Assembly (NCBI GenBank): GCA_023392035.1
Contig: JAEVZY010000365.1
Location: 1 to 39,064 of the forward strand
DNA: 39,064 nucleotides
Reading direction: 5' to 3'
Source of the DNA: Pseudomonadota bacterium
GTDB lineage: Bacteria; Pseudomonadota; Gammaproteobacteria; Burkholderiales; Burkholderiaceae_D
In this document: positions 23,303 to 31,184 of the stretch, piece by piece
How the letters are laid out: each line of letters begins with the position of its first letter
Position numbering within the stretch: the first letter of the stretch is position 1
Made by a program: the position numbers and the translations under genes
The notes under the pieces: generated by a model
What the model was told of the DNA's origin: nothing
The model's database searches: none
Seen by the model: only the letters and a program-made list of their open reading frames with translations

Positions 23303-23389
23303 TGGTGCCGGGAGCCGGAATCGAACCGGCACGCCATCGCTGGCGCGGGATTTTGAGTCCCGTGCGTCTACCTGTTCCGCCATCCCGGC
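23303..23389 (-). tRNA. tRNA-Leu (anticodon CAA)
   Basis: On the minus strand the 87-nt gene starts GCCGGGA and ends TCCCGGC-A-CCA, with the CCA encoded. The 7-bp acceptor stem pairs fully. The anticodon arm CGGGA-CTCAAAA-TCCCG gives anticodon CAA. The long variable arm (GCGCCAGCGATGGCGT) and the T arm GCCGG-TTCGAAT-CCGGC mark a class II leucine tRNA. Its 3' end faces the catabolic region on the left. Confidence 0.97.
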
Positions 23390-23531
23390 AACGCAGGCGG
23401 CATTATCCGCGATTTGATCGTGCCGGGCAACCATCATTGCTGCGTGAACAGAGCGGATTTGCTCAAATACCATGAACAAACCGGCGTCGGCCGACGTCCA
23501 AATTTCTTATTGACGAAAAGGCGATTCATCC

Positions 23532-23681
23532 ATGCACCGCGCACCCATGCCCATGCCGGACAGCGAACCCATCGAAGACGATGATCCGGTCCCCGAGCCC
23601 GGCAATCCGACGCCGGACGATCAACCGGTGCCGGATCACAATCCCAGCCTGCGCATTCCCTTTTCCACGGAGAACGAATGA
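23532..23681 (+). CDS. Small acidic Pro/Asp-rich protein, unknown function
   Basis: A 49-aa frame starting at the ATG at 23532. The product is rich in Pro, Asp and Glu (PMPDSEPIEDDDPVPEP), with repeated short PxP and DD patterns, and is likely disordered. Its stop overlaps the next ATG by the ATGA arrangement, which supports that it is translated. No known domain is recognised. Confidence 0.55.
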   Translation: MHRAPMPMPDSEPIEDDDPVPEPGNPTPDDQPVPDHNPSLRIPFSTENE

Positions 23682-23899
23682 TGCAGAACCGCACCCTGCA
23701 AAGCGGCACGCATATCGCCCGCATCAATTCTTCCCCCATGCCCGACGGACTGTATGAGGCGCAAGTCTTCGTGCGGCTCACGCGTGAGCCGGAAGTGGCG
23801 GAAACCTATATCCCGGTCGGACTTTATCCGAGCGAGGAGGAAGCCTTGCGGGCGGCGGAGGAGCGTGCCGAGCGCGCCTTGCGCGATCACGAATTTTGA
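23678..23899 (+). CDS. Small conserved-type hypothetical protein (paralogue of 24163-24375)
   Basis: A 73-aa protein overlapping the previous small gene by ATGA. Seen: a beta-rich first half (HIARINSSPMPDGLYEAQVFVRLTR) and a charged helix at the end (PSEEEALRAAEERAERALRDHEF). The pattern PDGxYxxxVxxLT followed by PxEEALxxAxxxAxRxL is shared with the protein at 24163-24375, so the two look like paralogues. Function unknown. Confidence 0.75.
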   Translation: MMQNRTLQSGTHIARINSSPMPDGLYEAQVFVRLTREPEVAETYIPVGLYPSEEEALRAAEERAERALRDHEF

Positions 23900-24005
23900 C
23901 GGACAGGGACGCCGAAAGCCGCCTGCGCGTTAAGAGTTCGCAAAGGGCGCCAGCCAGACTCGTCCTAAACTGCAATCAACATCAACAGACCGGGGCAAGC
24001 GAACC

Positions 24006-24227
24006 ATGTGGCAGGACGAAGAATTCATCGACATAAAAGATCCGGCTGCCATCGCGCTGTGGACTGAACATTGGCAAGTGACCGAAGTCGAATTGCGCAA
24101 GGCAATCGCAGAGGTCGGCACCGAAGTGGGCGAACTCTGCTCCATCCTCGGGAAAAGCAGATATGGCTGCAGTCACTTACACCAAGCTGGGCTGGAAGGC
24201 GGAAGCGGACATCCAACGCCTGCCTGA
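24006..24227 (+). CDS. DUF3606-type small protein
   Basis: A 73-aa protein whose first 52 residues fit the DUF3606 pattern: FIDIKDPAAIALWTEHWQVTEVELRKAIAEVGTEVGELCSILGK, that is, a D-P-x-x-x-x-x-W start and two short helices ending LGK. The last 20 residues overlap the next gene out of frame, so they may be extra. It has no known biochemical role. It lies between the two paralogous small genes. Confidence 0.7.
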   Translation: MWQDEEFIDIKDPAAIALWTEHWQVTEVELRKAIAEVGTEVGELCSILGKSRYGCSHLHQAGLEGGSGHPTPA

Positions 24228-24375
24228 TGGCAAGTACCAGGGCGTAGTCTTGCTGACCAAGCCCAGTCAAACCGACGATGCCCAGCCGCAAACCGTAGAG
24301 GTCGTCTCCGACACGCCGGAAGAGGCGCTGGATGAGGCCAAGGCGCTGGCCCACCGCTTGTTGGCCGAGCGCTGA
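24163..24375 (+). CDS. Small conserved-type hypothetical protein (paralogue of 23678-23899)
   Basis: A 70-aa protein, GWKAEADIQRLPDGKYQGVVLLTK then SDTPEEALDEAKALAHRLLAER. It shares the PDGxYxxxVxxLT and PEEALxxAxxxAxRxL layout with the protein at 23678-23899. It overlaps the DUF3606 gene by 65 nt in another frame, which is more than usual, so either both are real with an unusual overlap or the DUF3606 frame ends early in vivo. Function unknown. Confidence 0.7.
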   Translation: MAAVTYTKLGWKAEADIQRLPDGKYQGVVLLTKPSQTDDAQPQTVEVVSDTPEEALDEAKALAHRLLAER

Positions 24376-24400
24376 CTGAGCTGCCCGGTTCCGAATCCGA

Positions 24401-25780
24401 CTACTGCCCTGCTGAACGCAGCGCGCGCAACTGTACCCGGTGCAAATGCCAGAGCAGACCGGCGGCCACTACCAACAGGCTCAGACTGTTGCCCAGCCAG
24501 AAGCCGGCCGGTCCATGCAAGAGCGCCGGCGCGATGCCCAATGGGTCCAGCCCCATCAGGTATCCCCCGCCCAGACCCAGGCCCCACAGCGAGATCGCGT
24601 ACATGATGGTGGGCACCACCGCAATCCGGTAGGCGCGCAAGACATAGGCAGTGGTCACCTGCACCGAATCGCCCAGCTGGTAAAAGCCGATGAAGATGAA
24701 AAGCGGCAGTGCCGCCGCGAACACCTTGGGGTCGGGCGTGTAGGCGTGGATGATGGGCGCACGCAGCAGCCACACCATCACACCGAGCAGCGAGGACAGT
24801 CCGGCTGCCAGCACAATGCCGGACAATCCTACTCGGCGCGCATCTTCCAGCCGGCCGGCGCCGATGGCTTGTGCCGCCAGCGTGCCGGTGGCATTGGCAA
24901 TCGAGAGCGGCAACATGTAGAGCACGGTGCCCAGGTTCGCGGTGATCTGGTGGCCCGCTACCGGCAACGGACCCAGGCGCGCGATGAACAAGGCCATGAA
25001 GGTATAGGCCGTCACCTCGATCAGGTAGGACAGTCCCATCGGTATGCCCAGCTTTAGCAGGCTTTTCTGCGCCTTCCAGCGCGGCGCGGTGATGCCGCAA
25101 TCGAAGAGGTGGAATTGCCGATACCACGGCGAGCGCCACACCAGCAGCCAGCCGGAGATGGCAATGATCCAGGTAGTGGCAGCCGTGGCCAGGGCGCAGC
25201 CCGGTCCGCCCATGGCCGGCAAGCCAAGGCCGCCAAAAATGAACAGCAGGTTGAGCGGTATCTTCAACGCCAGGCCCGCCACCTGCAGGAACATCACCAT
25301 CTTCGGTCGGGCCAGCGAGGTATTGAGCGAGGAATAGACCCGGAACGCCATGGTGGCGGGCAGGGCCAGGGTCAGCATGTGCAGGTAGTCGTAGGCCTTC
25401 TCGCGGATCGGGCCTGACACATGCGCAATGCCCAGCAGGAATTCAGGATTGAGCAGCAGGGCCGCGCCGGCCAGGGTGAGGAAGAGCGCCAGCCAGATTC
25501 CCTGGCGCGTCTCTTCGCCCATGGCGTGCAGCTTGCGCGCGCCATAGAGCTGGGCCAGCATGGGCGACAAGGCTTGCAGTACGCCATTCAGGCCGACGAA
25601 GATGCTCACATAGACCGAAGAGCCGATGGCCAGGGCCGCCAGGTCTTCCGATGAATAGCGCGAAGTCATGGCGATATCCATCACGCCATTGGCGATCACG
25701 GCCAGCTGGCCGATCAAAAGCGGCCAGGCCAGCTTGGCGATGCGCCGCGCATGGTCGGCAAAATATTCGGCAAAGCGCAT
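24401..25780 (-). CDS. MATE-family multidrug/Na+ or H+ antiporter (NorM-like)
   Basis: A 459-aa membrane protein with about 12 hydrophobic segments of the MATE type. Seen: KLAWPLLIGQLAVIANGVMDIAMTSRYSSEDLAALAIGSS at the N-terminal lobe, and the second-lobe counterpart LLKLGIPMGLSYLIEVTAYTFMALFIARLG, which shows the two-fold MATE repeat. It starts at ATG 25780 and ends 25 nt from the convergent small gene. MATE proteins export cationic drugs or metabolites using Na+ or H+ gradients; the substrate here is unknown. Not linked to the catabolic island by any visible signal. Confidence 0.92.
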   Translation of the reverse strand: MRFAEYFADHARRIAKLAWPLLIGQLAVIANGVMDIAMTSRYSSEDLAALAIGSSVYVSIFVGLNGVLQALSPMLAQLYGARKLHAMGEETRQGIWLALFLTLAGAALLLNPEFLLGIAHVSGPIREKAYDYLHMLTLALPATMAFRVYSSLNTSLARPKMVMFLQVAGLALKIPLNLLFIFGGLGLPAMGGPGCALATAATTWIIAISGWLLVWRSPWYRQFHLFDCGITAPRWKAQKSLLKLGIPMGLSYLIEVTAYTFMALFIARLGPLPVAGHQITANLGTVLYMLPLSIANATGTLAAQAIGAGRLEDARRVGLSGIVLAAGLSSLLGVMVWLLRAPIIHAYTPDPKVFAAALPLFIFIGFYQLGDSVQVTTAYVLRAYRIAVVPTIMYAISLWGLGLGGGYLMGLDPLGIAPALLHGPAGFWLGNSLSLLVVAAGLLWHLHRVQLRALRSAGQ

Positions 25781-25818
25781 GAATCGAGCTGTTGGTTTGC
25801 GCGGCCAGCGCCGCGGCC

Positions 25819-27534
25819 TCAGGAAGGATTGCGCTGATACAGGCGGAAACGCTCATCGCGATCCGAGGGACGGCGGCCTTCCCACAAAAGTTTCCAGTCA
25901 CCGCCGTAGGCTTCCAGGAGTTGCCGGCTGTTGCGGCGGGACAGGCTGTCCTGCAGCAGCAGGAACTGGCATTGATCCTGGTGCGCCCGGGCGAAATTCA
26001 CATGGCCGAAATAGGCGAAGGAGGCGCGCTGCGCCGGGCCGACATTGGAATCGACGCAGTACTGCTGCGGCAGCTTGCCGGCGACCTGGCGCGCCACGCC
26101 GGCATAGCTCTTGCCGTAGTTGAGCCAGGGCAGCCACAGCGTCATCAACAGCAACCAGCACAGGATGACGCCGCCGGAAGACAAGACCACGGCCCGCCAC
26201 AAGACCGAAGGCCGGCGCGCGATGCGCCAATGCACCAGCCAGATCCATGCGGCGCTGGCACAGGCCGCGATCAGGAAGGCCAGCAGATTGAACTCAGGCG
26301 TGAAGCCGGGCGCCAGTCGCAATGCGTTTCTGGACAACTGCGGTGGCCAGCCGGTCTGCTTGGCGATCCAGCCAATCCAGATGAAGGCCGCGCAAGTGGT
26401 CAGGGTCATGACCGAGAACCAGTCCACGGCATTGATGGCGCCGCGCTTCATGGTCGGCAAGCCGAAGGCAGCCAGGATCGCCAGCGGCGGCAGCAGCGGC
26501 AGCAGTACCGAGTCTTCCGAATGTCGATTGGCCAGAGCCAGCACGACCGTCGCGGCCAGGATCACCAGCGGCAGCCGGGTATGCAAGGTGGGCGACTGTT
26601 TGCGCCAGGCATAGACGGCCCAGGCCGCGAAGGGCCAAGCCGGCCAGGCATACCAGAAGGCGTTGCGGACCAAGTAGACCAGGGTGGCGGCGGTAGGGCC
26701 GCTGACCTGGTCCAGGTTCCACCTCAACCAGGTGTGCAGGGCGGCGCTTGGCGCCTTGGCAAAGAAATGCAAGGTCAGCAGCCAGGCTGCCACGATCGCC
26801 AGCGCCAGCGGAAACGAGGCCAGCAACAGTCGCCGCAATACCTGGCGCTCGGCCAGGATGGCAACCAGGAGCAGGGCCAGGGCCAGCGCCAGCGGCAGCA
26901 CGAAACCGCGGGTCAGGGCCATCAGGCCGAGCGTGATGCCGAGCGTGGCGGCGCCGCGCCGGGAGCCGGAATCGAATAGACGGACGGCGCCATACAGGCT
27001 GACCGCCACCAACGAGACTTGCAGCGCTTCGGCGCTGGTTTCATGGCTGCGCAAGAGCAGGCCGAGGCAGCCGAGATAGATCAGCAGGGCGCCGTCGGCC
27101 AGGGTGCGGCCGTAGTCGCGCGCTTCGGGCTGGCCGCCGAAGGCCAGGCGCAGCGGTTGCGCTTCGCTGCGCCGGCCGAGCAGATAGGTGGCGTACCAGA
27201 CCGCCAGCGCGCCGATCAGGAAGAACAGGATGGTGGAAATGCGCGCGGCCAGCGCTTCATCCATCACCCAGGAAAACAGTTTGATGCACAGGGCGCCGAT
27301 CCAGAAGGCCAGCGGACCTTCTTCCGGCATCGGCATGCCGGCGATATTGGGCAGCAGCCAATCCTGCAAGCTGCCATGCGCCATGGTCCACATGATGCCG
27401 AAGCCGGCGACGTCATCGGTCTTCCACGGGTCGCGCCGGATCAGGCCCGGCAGGATGTACAGCAAACACAGGGAAATCAGTCCCCAGCGCGGCAGCGCGA
27501 GCGTGGCGGAGGCGGGGAGGCGGACTGGCTTCAT
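25819..27534 (-). CDS. ArnT/GT39-like membrane glycosyltransferase (GT-C fold)
   Basis: A 571-aa integral membrane protein of the GT-C class, related to ArnT-type transferases that use a polyprenyl-phosphate sugar donor. Seen: the early luminal acidic motif RRDPWKTDDVAG (about residues 32-43), where the DD pair is the probable catalytic site, followed by MPMPEEGPLAFWIGAL, then about 10-12 hydrophobic segments and a soluble C-terminal tail. The ATG at 27534 (MKPVRLPAS) is preferred to a GTG four codons upstream. It lies 38 nt upstream of the MATE gene, on the same strand. Target may be lipid A or another envelope glycan; this is not resolved. Confidence 0.85.
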   Translation of the reverse strand: MKPVRLPASATLALPRWGLISLCLLYILPGLIRRDPWKTDDVAGFGIMWTMAHGSLQDWLLPNIAGMPMPEEGPLAFWIGALCIKLFSWVMDEALAARISTILFFLIGALAVWYATYLLGRRSEAQPLRLAFGGQPEARDYGRTLADGALLIYLGCLGLLLRSHETSAEALQVSLVAVSLYGAVRLFDSGSRRGAATLGITLGLMALTRGFVLPLALALALLLVAILAERQVLRRLLLASFPLALAIVAAWLLTLHFFAKAPSAALHTWLRWNLDQVSGPTAATLVYLVRNAFWYAWPAWPFAAWAVYAWRKQSPTLHTRLPLVILAATVVLALANRHSEDSVLLPLLPPLAILAAFGLPTMKRGAINAVDWFSVMTLTTCAAFIWIGWIAKQTGWPPQLSRNALRLAPGFTPEFNLLAFLIAACASAAWIWLVHWRIARRPSVLWRAVVLSSGGVILCWLLLMTLWLPWLNYGKSYAGVARQVAGKLPQQYCVDSNVGPAQRASFAYFGHVNFARAHQDQCQFLLLQDSLSRRNSRQLLEAYGGDWKLLWEGRRPSDRDERFRLYQRNPS

Positions 27535-27607
27535 CGGCAGATGCACGGGTTATGTTTTTTGGGTGCCTATTGTGCCGCAAATGGAAACCGCCATCCGGCG
27601 GCGCCAA

Positions 27608-27634
27608 GAAAAAAGGCAGCCGAAGCTGCCTTTT
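27608..27634 (-). terminator. Intrinsic terminator after rpmE2
   Basis: On the minus strand AAAAGGCAGC-TTCG-GCTGCCTTTTTT is a 10-bp hairpin with a UUCG tetraloop and a U-run. It lies just past the L31 stop and upstream of the ArnT-like gene. Confidence 0.9.
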
Positions 27635-27652
27635 GCGGGTTCAGCGCAAGGA

Positions 27653-27910
27653 TCAGGCCTTGGTCTTGCTGAACTTGCCGAACTTGTTGCGGAACTTCTC
27701 GACACGGCCGGCGGTGTCGACGATCTTTTGCTGGCCGGTGTAGAAGGGATGCGACTCCGAGGACACCTCGATCTTGATCAGGGGATAGGTCTTGCCTTCG
27801 AACTCGGTGGTCTCGCGGGTTTGCACCGTGGAACGGGTGATGAACTTGAAATCGCAGGAGAGGTCGTGGAACACGACTTCACGGTATTCGGGGTGGATGC
27901 CTTCTTTCAT
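27653..27910 (-). CDS. rpmE2: 50S ribosomal protein L31 type B
   Basis: An 85-aa ribosomal protein L31. Seen: MKEGIHPEYREVVFHDLSCDFKFITRSTV at the start and SSESHPFYTGQQKIVDTAGRVEKFRNKFGKF at the end, the family pattern. It lacks the CxxC zinc pairs of type A L31, so it is the zinc-free type B form. The ATG at 27910 gives the family start; the frame is open 12 codons further. It follows rho on the same strand with 121 bp between them, a promoter-like TATAAT in the gap, and its own terminator. Confidence 0.96.
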   Translation of the reverse strand: MKEGIHPEYREVVFHDLSCDFKFITRSTVQTRETTEFEGKTYPLIKIEVSSESHPFYTGQQKIVDTAGRVEKFRNKFGKFSKTKA

Positions 27911-28010
27911 TGCTTGCCTCGTCTTCGTTGGGTAGCCAATCGCCACTTCGTCGGCCTTTGCTGCTTCCTGGCCCGATTGACGGTCACTTGCCCGGTTGGG
28001 GAAACGGGGA

Positions 28011-28016
28011 ATTATA
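28011..28016 (-). promoter_or_regulatory. Candidate -10 box for rpmE2
   Basis: On the minus strand a perfect TATAAT stands about 100 nt upstream of the L31 ATG, preceded by TG. No good -35 hexamer is visible at 16-18 bp, so this is tentative. Confidence 0.45.
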
Positions 28017-28031
28017 CAGGATCGACCGTCT

Positions 28032-29297
28032 TTATCGACTGCCTTGCCTCATCATGTCAAAGAACTCGGAATTGGACTTGGTCGCCTTCAGCTTGTCGAG
28101 CAAGAATTCCATCGCCTCGATCTCGTCCATGCTGTAGAGCAGCTTGCGCAGCACCCAGATCTTTTGCAGTTGATCGGACTTGATCAACAGCTCTTCTTTG
28201 CGCGTGCCGGACTTGTTGAGGTTGATGGACGGGTAGACGCGCTTCTCGGCCAGGCGGCGCTCGAGATGCACTTCCATGTTGCCGGTGCCCTTGAATTCTT
28301 CGTAGATCACGTCATCCATGCGGCTGCCGGTCTCGATCAGGGCGGTGGCGATGATGGTCAGCGAGCCGCCTTCCTCGATATTGCGGGCGGCGCCGAAGAA
28401 GCGCTTGGGGCGTTGCAGGGCGTTGGCGTCCACACCGCCGGTCAGCACCTTGCCCGAGGCGGGGATGACGGTGTTGTAGGCGCGCGCCAGGCGGGTGATG
28501 GAGTCGAGCAGGATCACCACATCGCGCTTCATTTCCACCAGGCGCTTGGCTTTTTCCAGCACCATTTCCGCCACTTGCACGTGACGCGTGGCCGGTTCGT
28601 CGAAGGTGGAGGCCACCACTTCGCCGCGCACCGAGCGCTGCATCTCGGTCACTTCCTCGGGACGCTCGTCGATCAGCAGGACGATCAGGGTGACGTCCGG
28701 ATGATTGGTGGTGATCGAGTGCGCAATATGCTGCAGCATCACGGTCTTGCCGGACTTGGGCGAGGCCACCAGCAGGCCGCGCTGGCCCTTGCCGATGGGG
28801 GCGATCATGTCGATGATGCGGCCGGTGATGTTTTCCTCGCCGCGCATTTCGCGCTCGAGGTGCAGCATCTTGTTGGGGTGCAGCGGCGTCAGGTTCTCGA
28901 ACAGGATCTTGTTCTTGGAGGCTTCCGGCGGCTCGCCATTGACGCGGTCCACCTTCACCAGCGCGAAATAGCGCTCGCCATCCTTGGGCGTGCGCACCTC
29001 GCCTTCGATCGAATCGCCGGTATGCAGGTTGAAGCGGCGGATCTGGGACGGCGAGATATAGATATCGTCGGTGGATGCCATGTAGCTGGCATCGGGCGAG
29101 CGCAGGAAGCCGAAGCCGTCGGGCAGAACTTCCAGGCCGCCATCGCCAAAAATCTGTTCGCCGGCCTTGGCCTTCTTCTTGAGAATGGCGAACATCAATT
29201 CCTGCTTGCGCATGCGCGCGGCGTTTTCAATATCGAGGCCGATGGCCATCTCCAGCAGGGCGGAGACGTGCAAAGCCTTCAGTTCGGATAGATGCAT
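28032..29297 (-). CDS. rho: Transcription termination factor Rho
   Basis: A 421-aa RNA-dependent ATPase/helicase that ends transcripts. Seen: N-terminal helical domain (MHLSELKALHVSALLEMAIGLDIENAARMRKQELMFAILKK), the RNA-binding cold-shock-like domain (EVLPDGFGFLRSPDASYMASTDDIYISPSQIRRFNL), then the RecA-like core with Walker A in LLVASPKSGKTVML, Walker B in DVVILLDSITRLARAYN, and the secondary RNA-binding loops. Length equals E. coli Rho (419 aa). It lies 97 nt after trxA, the usual arrangement in proteobacteria. Confidence 0.98.
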   Translation of the reverse strand: MHLSELKALHVSALLEMAIGLDIENAARMRKQELMFAILKKKAKAGEQIFGDGGLEVLPDGFGFLRSPDASYMASTDDIYISPSQIRRFNLHTGDSIEGEVRTPKDGERYFALVKVDRVNGEPPEASKNKILFENLTPLHPNKMLHLEREMRGEENITGRIIDMIAPIGKGQRGLLVASPKSGKTVMLQHIAHSITTNHPDVTLIVLLIDERPEEVTEMQRSVRGEVVASTFDEPATRHVQVAEMVLEKAKRLVEMKRDVVILLDSITRLARAYNTVIPASGKVLTGGVDANALQRPKRFFGAARNIEEGGSLTIIATALIETGSRMDDVIYEEFKGTGNMEVHLERRLAEKRVYPSINLNKSGTRKEELLIKSDQLQKIWVLRKLLYSMDEIEAMEFLLDKLKATKSNSEFFDMMRQGSR

Positions 29298-29358
29298 TGG
29301 TATCGTGTCCCGGGACGGGAATTCAGGTGGGGGAGGGAACTGCGTGGATGGGTGGGAT

Positions 29359-29382
29359 CCGGCGGCACGGACGCGCCGCCGG
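29359..29382. repeat. GC-rich hairpin between trxA and rho
   Basis: An 8-bp perfect stem (CCGGCGGC with GCCGCCGG) and an 8-base loop lie in the 97-bp trxA-rho gap, with no T-run. It may be a weak attenuator or a leader structure for rho, whose own leader is autoregulated in enteric bacteria. Also in the gap is GTCCCGGGAC (29307-29316), close to the rho ATG. Confidence 0.5.
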
Positions 29383-29394
29383 CAAAGCGTGAAA

Positions 29395-29721
29395 TCAGAT
29401 GTTACTGTCGATGAAAGAGGTCAACTGTCCTTTGGCCATGGCGCCGACCTTTTGCGCGGCGGGCTGGCCGTTCTTGAACAGGATCAGGGTCGGAATGCCG
29501 CGAATGCCGAACTGGGCGGGCACCTGCTGATTGCTGTCCACATCAAGCTTGGCGATCTGCAGCTTGCCGTCGTATTCCTTGGCGACCTCTTCCAGGATCG
29601 GGGCGATCATTTTGCAAGGACCGCACCATTCGGCCCAGAAGTCGACCAGTACCGGTTTGTCGGATTTCAGAACGTCGGCATCAAAAGAAGCGTCGCTGAT
29701 GTGCTTGATATTGTCACTCAT
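29395..29721 (-). CDS. trxA: Thioredoxin 1
   Basis: A 108-aa cytoplasmic thioredoxin. Seen: the redox-active WCGPCK at 32-37 in VLVDFWAEWCGPCKMIAP, the cis-Pro segment GIRGIPTLILFKNG, and the conserved end KGQLTSFIDSNI. It reduces protein disulfides with thioredoxin reductase. It is followed by rho on the same strand. A GAGGAAA site precedes the ATG. Confidence 0.98.
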   Translation of the reverse strand: MSDNIKHISDASFDADVLKSDKPVLVDFWAEWCGPCKMIAPILEEVAKEYDGKLQIAKLDVDSNQQVPAQFGIRGIPTLILFKNGQPAAQKVGAMAKGQLTSFIDSNI

Positions 29722-30059
29722 GGTTTCCTCAAGTGAGGGGAAAGAAGTTTCGCGTCCTGGAAGGCTGCGTGGCGCTTGCGCCAGGCCCTGCGCCTGCCAG
29801 TGCTGTTCCCGACGAAAGCCGGCCGGGGCGGCGAACCTGCTCGGATCGCGTGAGACCAGGCACGAACGCGATTCAGGAGGTGATGCGACGGGGAATTGGG
29901 CAAATCATAACCGAATTTCGCGCGCCGTGTCATTGCGCCGCATGTGGGCAATGCAGCAGAGATGAAAGAGGCTTGAGCCGCTTGGCATCCCGGCTCGGGA
30001 ATCCGGCTTCACTTGAGAGTTGTCAACACGGGAACAGCATGGCTTGACTAGGGTGAGTC
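29722..30059. other. 338-bp gap between trxA and the DUF2334 gene
   Basis: Divergent intergenic stretch. It holds the candidate trxA promoter (29904-29933) and a short imperfect dyad CCTCA/TGAGG beside the trxA ribosome site. A plus-strand frame in it is not convincing as a gene. Nothing else is recognised. Confidence 0.6.
29904..29933 (-). promoter_or_regulatory. Candidate sigma-70 promoter of trxA
   Basis: On the minus strand ATGACA, 18 bp, TATGAT gives a plausible -35/-10 pair. The start would be near 29897, with a leader of about 175 nt before the trxA ATG. Confidence 0.5.
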
Positions 30060-30893
30060 ATGAGCCGGATTTCACAATTGCCACGCAGTCCGCTGGTTCC
30101 CGAACCCAGCCTCTGCATCTCCATCCATGACGTTGCGCCGGCGACTTGGCCGCAATGCGAGCGCCTGGTGCAGGCGCTCGGGGAAGTGGCGCCCTTGCCG
30201 CTGACCTATCTGGTGGTTCCGGCCTGGCATCATCGCGCGCCCGATCACGAGGAGCAGGTTTGCCTGAGCGCACTCGAGGCACAGCGGGTGGCGGGGTCCG
30301 AACTGGCCCTGCATGGCTACACCCACCTCGATGAAGGGCGTGGCCCGAACTGCATGGCAACCTACTTCTGGCGCCGCATCTACACCGCCGGCGAAGCCGA
30401 ATTCGCCGGCCTTTCCAGCGAGCAGGCGCGCCAGCGCCTGGCCTGGGGGCTGGAATGGTTTGCGCGCCAAGGGTGGCAGGTGGAAGGTTTTGTGCCGCCG
30501 GTGTGGCTGATGTCGGCCGGCAGCTGGCGTGCACTGCGCGGTACCGGCTTGCGCTATACCACCACCTTTTCCCGCTTCTACCTGTTGCAGGAACGACGGT
30601 CGCTGTTTGCGCCCAGCCTGTTTTATGGCGGCGGCCATGTCACCAGCCATCTTTCGCATCCGCTCAATTCCGCGGCCGCCGTGGCCCTGCGCCAGGCGCC
30701 CTTGCTGCGACTGGCGCTGCATCCGCGCGACGCCCGCTATCCTTCCACCATCCGCCATGCCCAGCACTTGGTGGAAAAGCTGCTGGCCACGCGCGAGCCG
30801 CTGACCACGGCCGCATTTGCCCGTCGCTGGTCGGCGCTGGTGCGGCGCGATGGCGTCTACGGCAGGCGCTGGGTGCTTGACAAAGCGGCCTGA
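30060..30893 (+). CDS. DUF2334 polysaccharide-deacetylase-like protein
   Basis: A 277-aa protein of the DUF2334/NodB-like superfamily. Seen: the first metal-site strand ISIHDVAP near residue 20-27, the VVPAWHH segment after a long beta/alpha unit, and the second His motif LALHGYTHLDEG (about 81-92), matching the H-x3-H site of metal-dependent deacetylases. It has no signal peptide, so it may act in the cytoplasm. Likely a sugar or envelope-precursor deacetylase; the substrate is unknown. Starts at ATG 30060 with AGGGTGA just before. Confidence 0.85.
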   Translation: MSRISQLPRSPLVPEPSLCISIHDVAPATWPQCERLVQALGEVAPLPLTYLVVPAWHHRAPDHEEQVCLSALEAQRVAGSELALHGYTHLDEGRGPNCMATYFWRRIYTAGEAEFAGLSSEQARQRLAWGLEWFARQGWQVEGFVPPVWLMSAGSWRALRGTGLRYTTTFSRFYLLQERRSLFAPSLFYGGGHVTSHLSHPLNSAAAVALRQAPLLRLALHPRDARYPSTIRHAQHLVEKLLATREPLTTAAFARRWSALVRRDGVYGRRWVLDKAA

Positions 30894-30968
30894 CTTTTCG
30901 GCCACGTTTTCGCGACAAGCCCACACCGCAAGTTGACTGCAAATTGTCCGCGCCTCTATAGTGGCGGG

Positions 30969-31184
30969 ATGATTTCAGATTTCCTTGCCCTTTCAGAAAA
31001 GCTCGGCCGGCTTGCCGATCTGACGCAAGCCCTCCGGCGCGAAAACGCCGAGCTGCGTCAACGCCTGATTGCGCTGGGCGAGGAAAACACCGAACTCGGC
31101 CAGCGCATGCAGGAAGCCCACAAGCGGGTGGCACTGCTGCTTGAAAAACTGCCGCCCAGCGGCGATGAGCAGGAGGCCGCATGA
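30969..31184 (+). CDS. ZapB-like coiled-coil cell division protein (TIGR02449 type)
   Basis: A 71-aa, nearly all-helical coiled coil: LSEKLGRLADLTQALRRENAELRQRLIALGEENTELGQRMQEAHKRVALLLEKL. This is the usual short partner gene directly before zapA in beta- and gammaproteobacteria, and it resembles ZapB in length and heptad pattern. It overlaps zapA by ATGA. It probably stabilises FtsZ ring assembly; that role is from family and position. The ATG at 30969 is preferred to a start 12 codons upstream. Confidence 0.85.
   Translation: MISDFLALSEKLGRLADLTQALRRENAELRQRLIALGEENTELGQRMQEAHKRVALLLEKLPPSGDEQEAA

Noticed and set aside
25792..26979. A plus-strand Gln/Gly/Arg-rich open frame opposite the ArnT-like gene
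   Set aside because: Low-complexity antisense translation of a membrane protein gene; no start signals.
27996..29291. A 431-aa plus-strand open frame opposite rho
   Set aside because: Antisense shadow of an essential conserved gene.
29883..30047. A 54-codon Cys-containing frame with AGGAGGTG just before its ATG
   Set aside because: The Shine-Dalgarno match is only about two bases from the ATG, too close for use, and the frame covers the likely trxA promoter. No similarity is recognised.
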